Of a stretch of 17,582 nt of DNA, positions 7,185-13,747 are shown in pieces. The DNA is taken from NCBI GenBank assembly GCA_039793985.1, contig JBAMMC010000035.1:1-17582 (forward strand), in the 5' to 3' direction. Under the pieces are notes generated by a model. The model worked only from the letters and a program-made list of their open reading frames with translations. It was not told where the DNA came from and ran no database searches. Origin of the DNA: ARK-14 sp002899805. GTDB taxonomy: Archaea; Thermoproteota; Thermoprotei_A; Sulfolobales; Fervidicoccaceae. How positions within the stretch are numbered: position 1 is the stretch's first letter; each line of letters begins with the position of its first letter. Both the position numbers and the translations under genes were made by a program.

Positions 7185-8067
7185 TGTGATTCTTCCTCCT
7201 TTATATCCACCAGAAAGCAGGGGTGGCTTACTGCCGAGATCTCCCATTTCCCTGATATCTCCAATGAGAGAGCTCAGTATAGCGATCTCAAAAGCATTGA
7301 GCTCGGGGGAAGACCTGCTCGAGTATCTTGAAGAGAGCTATAGCTACTCGAGGGGGCTTCTATGGCTGAGGTCTCTTCAATGGATGGGTCTAATAGATCC
7401 CGAAGAAAGCTTTTCGCCTTTCGTTGGGGGTCTCAAACAAATTGAAATAAATCAGCTCCCACTCTTAGGCATAGTAAAAGAGTTGAACTGCTCAACCGAA
7501 TTTAAAGTATGTATTTCTCCTTTTCTATCTTTCCTTCTTCCAACTCCATTTAGGAAAATCATGCTATTATCTCTCAGCTCCAAGGTCATCGATGAAATAG
7601 CGTGGCAATTGATGGAAATGGGTAATGCTTCTGAGCGAATGATAGCCATTCAGCATATAAGATCGAAGGAGGGGTCTCTGACGGATTTGATATTTCTCCT
7701 AAAGCTAATGTTCTCGACATCGATCGTTAGAAGGGGTAAAAAGAGTGATGAAGGAGGGAAGCTAGCCTACCTCAGAGAGCAGATCCGTGGAGAATGGAGG
7801 AGGCATCCATGCTTTGGGATATCCCCTTTAATTGGAAGCGATTTGGTTGAAGCAGAGACTTTCATTTCTGGAAGTGTAGAGGGGATACATGGGAGAAAAA
7901 CTTCTGCAGTAGTATCTTTTTGCTCCAAGCTGAGCGAAGATTCGAAAGGTTGTCTAATTTCAGCCCTGACGGAGACAAAGCTGGCACTACCAGAAATTAC
8001 ACGATGGTATAGTAATTACTATGACCTCAAGTTACCAAGTTTACAAAAGAGAACTGCCAGCTTTTGA
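7141..8067 (+). CDS. Hypothetical protein of unknown function with possible winged-helix N-terminal part
   Basis: I do not recognise this protein. From the ATG at 7141 it has 308 residues; GGAG six bases upstream (7131-7134) favours this start over an in-frame ATG at 7123. No signal peptide or clear membrane segment stands out. A stretch about 40-85 residues in, ending YSRGLLWLRSLQWMGLIDPEE, has the rhythm of a helix-turn-helix followed by the 'GLI' turn of winged-helix proteins; this is inference by eye. The middle is Leu/Ile/Ser-rich with an extended basic patch (RRGKKSDEGGK) and GEWRRHPCFG. The last 41 bases overlap the convergent nikR gene. Codon use (ATA, AGA/AGG, AGC) matches its neighbours. 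It could be a transcription factor linked to the metal genes, or unrelated. Confidence 0.65.
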   Translation: MESMLTRSIIEGGIDVILPPLYPPESRGGLLPRSPISLISPMRELSIAISKALSSGEDLLEYLEESYSYSRGLLWLRSLQWMGLIDPEESFSPFVGGLKQIEINQLPLLGIVKELNCSTEFKVCISPFLSFLLPTPFRKIMLLSLSSKVIDEIAWQLMEMGNASERMIAIQHIRSKEGSLTDLIFLLKLMFSTSIVRRGKKSDEGGKLAYLREQIRGEWRRHPCFGISPLIGSDLVEAETFISGSVEGIHGRKTSAVVSFCSKLSEDSKGCLISALTETKLALPEITRWYSNYYDLKLPSLQKRTASF

Positions 8068-8428
8068 TTCCTCGCAACTTTGATATTTCATCTACCAATT
8101 CCCTTATCCTCTTCACATCTCCTTTAACAACTACTACTAACATGCACTCCTCTTTTGTGAGGTGAACATGCAGAGATGAAACAATCACATCCAAGAAATC
8201 ATGTTGAGTATCAGTAAGCTTTTCCTCAAGTCCTCTCACTTCATGGTTATAGTGAATGAGAAGTGCCCCTGCCACATTCCCCTCGCTTGTCTTCCACTTC
8301 ATCTGTGCTACGTACATTTCAGAAGCCCTCTGAAGAACGGCGGACCTACTGAGACCCTCTACTTCAGATATTTTCTCCAGTTCTTCCAGAAGATTTCTGG
8401 GAAAAGATACGGAAAATCTCGCCGTCAA
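8027..8428 (-). CDS. nikR: Nickel-responsive transcriptional regulator NikR
   Basis: Ribbon-helix-helix repressor with a C-terminal ACT-like nickel-sensing domain, 133 residues, full length. The N-terminal strand ARFSVSFP and helices up to about residue 45 form the DNA-binding part. The C-terminal part carries the four nickel ligands at positions identical to E. coli NikR: H76 (TQHDF), H87 and H89 (LHVHL), C95 (EECML). This makes nickel sensing likely rather than only structural similarity. It starts with TTG in a TTGA overlap with the cbiO stop, behind a GGGG Shine-Dalgarno-like run seven bases upstream. As the last gene of the cbiMNQO cassette it probably represses its own operon when nickel is sufficient. 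Its 3' end overlaps the convergent gene at 7141. Confidence 0.93.
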   Translation of the reverse strand: MTARFSVSFPRNLLEELEKISEVEGLSRSAVLQRASEMYVAQMKWKTSEGNVAGALLIHYNHEVRGLEEKLTDTQHDFLDVIVSSLHVHLTKEECMLVVVVKGDVKRIRELVDEISKLRGIKSWQFSFVNLVT

Positions 8429-9099
8429 CTGTTTTCCCCTTCTAAAATTCTTCCATCTTCAATATAAATAATATCGTTGCATATGCCTTTCAGTTCTTCA
8501 TCTTGACTCGCTATGACTATCCCCCAGCTCTTCTCTCCCCTCTCTTCTATGTATTCGAGGAGCCGGGCGATTATCTTGGTCTTATTCTCTCTATCCAAAT
8601 TGCTAGTAGGCTCATCGAGGAGGAGAAGCTCGGGCTCGGTGACGATAACTGAAGCTAATGAGACGAGCCTTCTCTGACCGAAACTGAGCCTATGAGGTAT
8701 CCTCTCCATGAGCTTTTCTAGTCCCATTTTCGAGAGCTCTTTCTCAGCTTTTCTCTTGGCTTCCTCTCTCCCCATCCCCCTCGAAATTAATCCGAAGGAG
8801 ACTTCCTCTAGGACCGTTGGATTGAACAGCATATCATCGGGATTCTGAAAAAGCAAGCCTATTTTTTTCCTCAGTTCAGAAGCATTTTTGGGATCGACCT
8901 CAGAACCGAAGAGCCTCACTGTTCCTTTCTGGGGAAATATCAAAGCATCGAGCATCAAAAGCACCGTGCTCTTACCGGCACCGTTCGGCCCAAACATACA
9001 TAGTACTTCTCTATCGTTAACTGCTAAGCTTATTCCCTTCAGAGCCTCTGTTCCATCTGGGTACTTGTAATAAACATCTTTCAGTTCAGCAATTTTCAT
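8425..9099 (-). CDS. cbiO: Energy-coupling-factor transporter ATPase CbiO/NikO
   Basis: ATPase of the Ni/Co ECF transporter, 224 residues, somewhat shorter than typical CbiO. Walker A is GPNGAGKST (37-45), Q-loop Gln is in LLFQNPDDMLF (Q85, with the NPDDQLF-like ECF hallmark), the signature is LSFGQRR (138-144), and Walker B is LLLLDEPTSNLD (E163). The switch position that should be His (THD in the family) reads IASQDEE, with Gln at 199, an unusual substitution. The ATG at 9099 follows AGGTGA about nine bases upstream. It overlaps nikR by four bases and follows cbiQ by 32 bases. Confidence 0.93.
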   Translation of the reverse strand: MKIAELKDVYYKYPDGTEALKGISLAVNDREVLCMFGPNGAGKSTVLLMLDALIFPQKGTVRLFGSEVDPKNASELRKKIGLLFQNPDDMLFNPTVLEEVSFGLISRGMGREEAKRKAEKELSKMGLEKLMERIPHRLSFGQRRLVSLASVIVTEPELLLLDEPTSNLDRENKTKIIARLLEYIEERGEKSWGIVIASQDEELKGICNDIIYIEDGRILEGENS

Positions 9100-9131
9100 A
9101 GAGTCGGTTCACCTGTACAGTTCAAAAACGA

Positions 9132-9851
9132 TCAGATCGTTATTCCAGAAGTAATTAAAAAAGTCAAAAGCATAGCTACTATCATAACATAGCCTTTCCA
9201 TGTAAATTTAGTTTCTCTCATTATATAATCTTCTCCTCCTCTAGAAATGAATGCTGCGTTCACCCTCTCTCCTCTTTCATATCCCCTAACTAACTGATAT
9301 CCAATGAAGTAGCCGAGATCCCTCATCCTGAAGCTTGGCATCCCCCTTGAAATTAGCATGAGAGTGGAATTATAGATTAGTCTGGCAGTAGCTATAGCAT
9401 CTAGCGAAGTTATCATCAGAAGGTATGCAAATTCTCTCGGAATTCCCAACTTATGAAGACCAGATGCTATATAGGGGACGCCATAGCTTCTTGTCAGTAA
9501 CGATGGGAATGAGAGGGCTGCCCATACTCTCAGGGAGAAGATCCCAGCTCCATAAAAGCCGAATGAAGGATCCAGTACTGCTCTTGGTAGGACGACCGCA
9601 AGAGAGAACAAGGGTATGAATAGAAGTGTGCTTCGAAGAAACTTGCTTACTTTTTCCCCAATCAATGTGGATATCAGAAGGGAGAAGGATATTACTATGA
9701 TGGGGAAAATCATTCCTCTCGACAGAACAACCAAAATGGGAGAGAACAAAACTAATGAGGCAGAATCGGCTTCGCTCAGAATTTTTCGCTTAGGCTTTTC
9801 GCACAGGTATGTGATCTCAGCGAATTCACTGAGCTTTTTCACCGCTTCCAT
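9132..9851 (-). CDS. cbiQ: Energy-coupling-factor transporter transmembrane protein CbiQ/NikQ (EcfT)
   Basis: Scaffold membrane subunit that links the ATPase to the substrate-binding CbiM/CbiN pair; 239 residues, normal length, with five or six hydrophobic segments. It has the family's paired Arg-containing coupling-helix motifs in the C-terminal half (LISRGMPSF and AAFISRGGED), which dock onto the ATPases. The start ATG at 9851 is preceded by a strong GGAGGT seven bases away, inside cbiN, and the two genes overlap by 26 bases. Metal specificity is set by CbiM, not by this subunit. Confidence 0.92.
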   Translation of the reverse strand: MEAVKKLSEFAEITYLCEKPKRKILSEADSASLVLFSPILVVLSRGMIFPIIVISFSLLISTLIGEKVSKFLRSTLLFIPLFSLAVVLPRAVLDPSFGFYGAGIFSLRVWAALSFPSLLTRSYGVPYIASGLHKLGIPREFAYLLMITSLDAIATARLIYNSTLMLISRGMPSFRMRDLGYFIGYQLVRGYERGERVNAAFISRGGEDYIMRETKFTWKGYVMIVAMLLTFLITSGITI

Positions 9852-10119
9852 GTCTTTTACCTCCGAGCAAAACAGCGACCATTATCAGAACTACAATGAA
9901 TCCGATCAGGCCAGACAAGATTCCTCCCAACCAATCGGGCAACCCCGGGATCGTATACTCTGGGAATGGAGAGTTAAGGATGCTCTGTTGGGTAAGGTTG
10001 AGCCTCTCAGCTACCGTGTCTAGCGGTTCATATGAAAAAGAGAGAACGAGAGAGCCAATTAATATGGCAACTGAAGCCGCAACCGAAGGGACTAAATACA
10101 TTTTCCTCAAGGCCCTCAC
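9826..10119 (-). CDS. cbiN: Small membrane component CbiN/NikN (PDGLE-like) of the Ni/Co ECF transporter
   Basis: A 97-residue accessory subunit with two membrane segments flanking an extracytoplasmic loop: about residues 9-28, then EPLDTVAERL...PEYTIPGLPDW, then about 65-86. The EPLDTVAE and YTIPGL pieces resemble the PDGLE domain found beside or fused to CbiM-type proteins in nickel/cobalt systems. Such subunits help metal loading into CbiM. The start chosen is GTG at 10119, giving a GTGA overlap with the cbiM stop. An ATG at 10101 (seventh codon) with GAGG close upstream is a possible alternative. The gene overlaps cbiQ by 26 bases. Confidence 0.82.
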   Translation of the reverse strand: MRALRKMYLVPSVAASVAILIGSLVLSFSYEPLDTVAERLNLTQQSILNSPFPEYTIPGLPDWLGGILSGLIGFIVVLIMVAVLLGGKRHGSGEKAQ

Positions 10120-10754
10120 CCCGAGAAAAGTTCTGGCTTATATTTACCGAATGCATAGACAGCGAAACCTGTGACTGCTCCCTCGACGATCCCCAATACG
10201 GCATGCGAAATCGTCATGACAGGAATAGTTATATTTAGACCGTAGCCGAAGGTGCTCTTGGAGAGACCCAGCTCAACTCCGCAGAGGAAGGCTGCTGAAA
10301 CTATCCCGAGCCACCCTGCTACAGCACCAGAAACAATCCTCCCACTCTCACTCTTGAATATTTTCCTCATTAATTTATAAGTGAGGAACGAAACTATGGA
10401 GGCAGCTATCGCCATATTGAGTGCGTTCGCTCCAAAGGTTGTTATTCCCCCATCACCGAAGAGGAGGGCTTGTATCAAAAGGACGACAGATATTCCCACG
10501 ATACCTGCTTCCGGACCGAATATGATCGAAAGCATCGGGGTCCCAATGAGATGCCCTGTGGTTCCTCCCGGTCCTAGAGGATAATTCACCATCTGTAAAG
10601 CGAAGACAGTAGCTGTTAAGACACCGAACAGAGGGATTTTCTCCGTTCCCATTTTTTTCTTCAGTTTGAAATAAGCGAAAGCTATAACGGGTAGGGATAC
10701 AGCGTAACATGTTATCCAAACATTTTCGCTGAGATATCCGTCGGGTATATGCAT
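10116..10754 (-). CDS. cbiM: Metal-binding membrane subunit CbiM/NikM of the Ni/Co ECF transporter
   Basis: S-component that binds Ni2+ or Co2+ and carries it across the membrane, about 212 residues with seven hydrophobic segments. It starts MHIPDGYLS, the family hallmark in which the free amino end and His2 bind the metal. That requires initiation at the ATG at 10754; an in-frame GTG at 10763 would bury His2 behind three extra residues. A TATA box about 24 bases upstream also points to leaderless initiation at 10754. Other conserved pieces are GPGGTTGHLIGTP, LQALLFGDGG-like IQALLFGDGGITTFGANALNMA and ISHAVLGIVEGAVTG. It is the first gene of the cbiMNQO-nikR operon. With NikR present, nickel is the likelier substrate, but cobalt is not excluded. 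Confidence 0.94.
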   Translation of the reverse strand: MHIPDGYLSENVWITCYAVSLPVIAFAYFKLKKKMGTEKIPLFGVLTATVFALQMVNYPLGPGGTTGHLIGTPMLSIIFGPEAGIVGISVVLLIQALLFGDGGITTFGANALNMAIAASIVSFLTYKLMRKIFKSESGRIVSGAVAGWLGIVSAAFLCGVELGLSKSTFGYGLNITIPVMTISHAVLGIVEGAVTGFAVYAFGKYKPELFSG

Positions 10755-10774
10755 ATTTATCACGTATGTTACTT

Positions 10775-10782
10775 TTTTTATA
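10775..10782 (-). promoter_or_regulatory. TATA-box promoter of the cbiMNQO-nikR operon
   Basis: On the minus strand the A/T-rich run GAAAAAAATATAAAAAAAGT carries TATAAAAA, centred about 24 bases before the ATG at 10754. The predicted transcription start coincides with that ATG. A NikR operator would be expected here; I see no convincing dyad that I would call one. Confidence 0.6.
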
Positions 10783-10907
10783 TTTTTTTCACACTTTATG
10801 GCTATTTAATCTTTATGGAATCAAAAGTAGAACATCTTCATCAAATCGATGTACAAACGCCATCATTACAGAAGAGGCTATTGTTTTTGACCAGACGGCG
10901 CTGAGGA

Positions 10908-11237
10908 GGGAGGCCGGATCCCGCTATAACCCGTCTTCTGTAGTTTCAGCGGCATTCGGCTTAGCGGACTTGCCCCACCTTTGGCGGCAACTCATCGGTA
11001 GGGCACCTTGCTCCGTGGAGGTCGGCCGTTTCATCGGTCGCCCAGCCTCGTCGGCTCCCCGTGGCGTCACCGCCACGCTTAAGATGCCTCATCCTCATAA
11101 GTACTGGGGCCGTCTCGTTTCTGTGCCGTTGCCGGGGAATCTCTCCCCGCCCCATTTCGGGGCTCCACCGCACGCCGGGAGGACGGTGTTTCCTCAGGGG
11201 CCAGTGCCCCCGTAGGCCGCTAGCGGTGTCCGGCCTC
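10908..11237 (-). ncRNA. rnpB: RNase P RNA (archaeal type-A-like)
   Basis: Catalytic RNA that removes 5' leaders from pre-tRNA. The two halves of the catalytic core are visible on the minus strand: CR-I (GAGGAAACACCGTCCTCCC, 11195-11177) and CR-V (ACAGAAGACGGGTTATAGC, 10941-10923), which can pair to form helix P4 (ACC-GTC with GAC-GGGT). CR-IV-like GAGCAAGGTGCCCTACC lies between. The ends close with a perfect nine-base-pair P1 (GAGGCCGGA at 11237-11229 with TCCGGCCTC at 10918-10910). The segment is far richer in G+C than its flanks and has no credible protein frame. The length, about 330 nt, is that of full-size archaeal molecules. The exact 3' end is uncertain by a few bases. Confidence 0.93.
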
Positions 11238-11240
11238 ATA

Positions 11241-13073
11241 TTACTCTTCTTCATCTCTGCTAATAACAGTTTTTTCAAGTGGTAGATAGTAATATTCGCC
11301 AATTCTCTTTTGCTCTCTGTCCATATAGCTTCCGATTTTGTTTATTCTAGGTCTCCCCGAATATGGATCTCTCCTGAAGGTTACCTCGAGTTCCTTCAGA
11401 AATCTATTCATACCTTCCCTGAGTCCTACTGGTTGTAGAGCTCTCCCAAAAACTCCAGGTTCTCCCTCAAAAACCATTATCCTAGAGCATATATAGTCCA
11501 CAATTGAGAGATCGTGTTCGACAACGAAGGCTGCTATTCCTCTCGCTTCTGTAAGTCTCTTTATTATCTTGGACACAGCTAGCCTCTCTTCGACGTCTAG
11601 GTACGCACTTGGTTCATCGAGGAGGTATATCTGGGCTTCTTTAGCCAGAGTAACAGCGATTGCCAGTTTCTGTAATTCTCCCCCACTCAGTCCGGATACT
11701 TCCCTGTCCCTCAGCCTATATAACCCGAACGGCCTGACTATTTCCTCGAATATCCAACTATCAGGCGTGAGGGCAGAGGGGTTTGCACTGATGAGATTCT
11801 CGCCCACTGTCGGCTTCTCGAAGCTTTCTGGACTAATATACTGAGGCTTATAGCTGAACTTCACACCTCCTTCTGCATTGCCACTCTGTTCTCCAAGCAT
11901 CTGGGCAATCCTGCTGACGAAGGTCGTCTTTCCTATTCCATTTGGCCCGAGAATGCCAATTACTTCCCCTCTCTTTATCTCCCCTCCTTTAACTTCCAGC
12001 TTGAAGCCTCCAAGATCAACATTGAAGGGATCCCATTTCACATAAACTTCTGTGGTCGCCCCCGAGGGAGAGGGAGCCTCAGAGACGTGGAAACGGATGG
12101 GCTCTTTTCTCAGTCTCATATTCTCAGCTGGAAGGTAACCATCGAGAAAGCTGTTTATACCTGTCCTAGCTCCGTAGACTTTGGAAACTATTCCGTAGAC
12201 TCCAGGCTCTCCGAACATAACGACAAGCGAATCTGAAAGGTAGTCAAGCACTGCTAGGTCGTGCTCGATAACAAAGCCATATGAGTTGTTGGGGAGGAGT
12301 TCTCTGAGCATTCTTGCTATCTTCACCCTCTCTCTGACATCAAGGAAGCTGCTGGGCTCATCGAAAATGTAAACATCTGCCTTCTTTGAAAGCACTGCTG
12401 CGATCAAGAATTTCTGCAATTCTCCTCCACTGAGCTTGCTGATCTCCCTGTCCAATATGCTCTCCAAACCTAGATCTCGGGAAAGATCCCTCCATAAGCC
12501 TCTCTCATCTGCTTTCTCCAGCAATTCCCCTGTTTTACCCTTCAACCTCCTCGGCACAAGCTCTATATATTGTATTTTATGAGCCACCTTCATTCTACCT
12601 TCATATAGCTTTGAGAAGTATTGCTGGAGCTCAGTTCCCCTCAGCCTCGCCAATACCTCCTTCTGTGAAGGTTGGGCATCGACATCTCCAAAATTTGGAA
12701 TCAACTCTCCCGCAAGAATTCTGATGCTCGTCGTTTTTCCAGTTCCGTTTTTGCCCAGAATTCCCATCAACTGCCCCTCTTTGGGAATGGGTAGCCCAAA
12801 TAGCTTGAAGCCGTTTCTCCCGAACCTGTGAAATGTTTTCTTTTCGAGCTCATCCGGGACGTTTTCTATACTGATTGCGGAGAAAGGACATTTCTTTATA
12901 CAGATACCACATCCAATGCAGGTGTCTTCGTATATAACTGGCTTTCCTGTTTCATTACTGATCTCAATTGCCTTTACTCCCCTTCTGCCTCTATTCACAG
13001 GACAGAATCTCACGCATTCTAAGTTGCATTTGTCCGGTTTACATAGAGAGTAATCTATGACAGCAACCCTCAA
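11241..13073 (-). CDS. ABCE1 / Rli1 ribosome recycling ATPase
   Basis: Twin-ATPase iron-sulfur protein that splits ribosomes after termination. The N-terminal ferredoxin-like part has eight cysteines in two groups (CKPDKCNLECVRFCP and CIGCGICIKKCP). NBD1 follows with GKNGTGKTT, LSGGELQKF, FDEPSSFLD and IEHD; NBD2 has GPNGIGKTT, LSGGELQKL, LDEPSAYLD and VEHD; the C-terminal hinge carries FRRDPYSGRPRINK. I place the start at TTG 13073, because GAGGTG lies six bases before it and it gives MRVAVIDYSLC, the usual family N-terminus. The alternative is GTG at 13082, which lies inside that Shine-Dalgarno. Length is about 610 residues, normal. The stop is immediately followed by the RNase P RNA. Confidence 0.97.
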   Translation of the reverse strand: MRVAVIDYSLCKPDKCNLECVRFCPVNRGRRGVKAIEISNETGKPVIYEDTCIGCGICIKKCPFSAISIENVPDELEKKTFHRFGRNGFKLFGLPIPKEGQLMGILGKNGTGKTTSIRILAGELIPNFGDVDAQPSQKEVLARLRGTELQQYFSKLYEGRMKVAHKIQYIELVPRRLKGKTGELLEKADERGLWRDLSRDLGLESILDREISKLSGGELQKFLIAAVLSKKADVYIFDEPSSFLDVRERVKIARMLRELLPNNSYGFVIEHDLAVLDYLSDSLVVMFGEPGVYGIVSKVYGARTGINSFLDGYLPAENMRLRKEPIRFHVSEAPSPSGATTEVYVKWDPFNVDLGGFKLEVKGGEIKRGEVIGILGPNGIGKTTFVSRIAQMLGEQSGNAEGGVKFSYKPQYISPESFEKPTVGENLISANPSALTPDSWIFEEIVRPFGLYRLRDREVSGLSGGELQKLAIAVTLAKEAQIYLLDEPSAYLDVEERLAVSKIIKRLTEARGIAAFVVEHDLSIVDYICSRIMVFEGEPGVFGRALQPVGLREGMNRFLKELEVTFRRDPYSGRPRINKIGSYMDREQKRIGEYYYLPLEKTVISRDEEE

Positions 13074-13079
13074 GTCAGA

Positions 13080-13086
13080 CACCTCT
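13080..13086 (-). promoter_or_regulatory. Shine-Dalgarno site deciding the ABCE1 start
   Basis: AGAGGTG on the minus strand is six bases before TTG at 13073 and includes the alternative GTG start at 13082. It abuts the 3' end of the candidate C/D sRNA, so processing of that RNA would leave an mRNA beginning almost at this site. Confidence 0.6.
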
Positions 13087-13089
13087 AAA

Positions 13090-13157
13090 AGAGCTCAGAG
13101 TTTAAGCTTTCCACATATCCGGGAATTTCGGTGCCGTCACCACTCATCATCGCTCCC
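13090..13157 (-). ncRNA. Candidate C/D box guide sRNA between the KH and ABCE1 genes
   Basis: On the minus strand a perfect C box, ATGATGA (13150-13144), is followed by a 12-base guide, a D'-like CCGA, an 11-base linker, a C'-like ATGTGGA, an 11-base guide and a perfect D box, CTGA (13098-13095). The ends close with a GAGC/GCTC stem (13155-13152 with 13094-13091), as in archaeal C/D RNAs that form a K-turn. The unit is about 67 bases and almost exactly fills the gap between the KH stop (13163) and the ABCE1 Shine-Dalgarno. It would guide 2'-O-methylation. The predicted target strings are UGCCGUCACCAC (Gm) and AGUUUAAGCUU (Um); I cannot match them to rRNA or tRNA from memory. D' and C' are imperfect. 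Confidence 0.5.
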
Positions 13158-13162
13158 GTTTC

Positions 13163-13747
13163 TCACTTCTTCCACAGATCCGTCATTCTCTTTCTCTTCA
13201 TACTTCTTGCTTCCCTCTCGAGAAAAGAGTAAACAGCTGAATGTGGTTTACCTTCAATAAGCATCCTTATTGCCTCTTCAGCAATCTTCACTTGCTCAAA
13301 ATCTCCTATTATTCCGATAGCTTTTTCCCCTATTACTATATCAGCACCAGTAGTCTCTTCGATGATCTTCCTGGTTTTTCCCTCCTCTCCTATTATCCTC
13401 CCTTTTATCCTTCTCAGATGGTTTTCTCCTTCAACAATAGAGCTGAGGTCAATTATTTCTAAAACCTGATCTTCTTCCAACAGTCTGAATGCCTGTTCAG
13501 GAGTGAAACCTAGAGCTATCGCCCTAACAATGTCTCTGGCTCTCAGCAAAGCATCGGAAGAGATATTGCCAGAAGTTGGCTCTATCGTTACACTTCCTGT
13601 CTTGCTGTCAACGGTAATGATGGTCCCAGTTGAAACTTCGATTCTCTCTTTTGTATTGCCTCCAGGTCCTATAACAACCCCTATCCTTTCGACTGGAATC
13701 AGCTCGAATACTTTCATGGTATTGATCCTTCTGATTTCCTCAGGCAT
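13163..13747 (-). CDS. Two-KH-domain RNA-binding protein, archaeal Pno1/Dim2-like
   Basis: RNA-binding ribosome-assembly factor; the eukaryotic relative Pno1/Dim2 works at the 3' end of small-subunit rRNA. At 194 residues it has two KH domains: the first with the loop VVIGPGGNTKERIE (about 24-37), the second with RIIGEEGKTRKIIEETTGADIVIG, whose GEEG loop is at about 120-123. The start at ATG 13747 has GGAGGAG eight bases upstream inside rio1. An ATG at 13717 that makes an ATGA overlap with the rio1 stop and gives MKVFELIPVERIG is a credible alternative, and fits the usual short N-terminus. Adjacency to RIO1 is conserved in archaea and fits joint work on the pre-40S-like particle. Confidence 0.9.
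   Translation of the reverse strand: MPEEIRRINTMKVFELIPVERIGVVIGPGGNTKERIEVSTGTIITVDSKTGSVTIEPTSGNISSDALLRARDIVRAIALGFTPEQAFRLLEEDQVLEIIDLSSIVEGENHLRRIKGRIIGEEGKTRKIIEETTGADIVIGEKAIGIIGDFEQVKIAEEAIRMLIEGKPHSAVYSFLEREARSMKRKRMTDLWKK

Noticed and set aside
10747..10771. Palindromes ATATGCATAT and ACGT near the cbiM start, as a NikR operator
   Set aside because: ATATGCATAT is made by the start codons ATG CAT ATA, and the larger dyad (ACATA/TATGC) is imperfect and does not resemble the known GTATGA-type NikR site. Not strong enough to call.
10825..10890. C/D box sRNA on the minus strand between rnpB and cbiM (ATGATGG and TTGATGA)
   Set aside because: Two C-like boxes occur but no CTGA D box follows at a workable distance, and there is no terminal stem.
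10891..11240. tRNA or rRNA gene in the G+C-rich segment
   Set aside because: No acceptor or T-loop pattern; CR-I, CR-V and the nine-base-pair P1 identify RNase P RNA instead.
10766..11302. Several open frames on both strands over the G+C-rich segment
   Set aside because: They are Pro/Arg/Gly-rich artefacts lying over the RNase P RNA; the RNA's core motifs and the P1 pairing explain the sequence.
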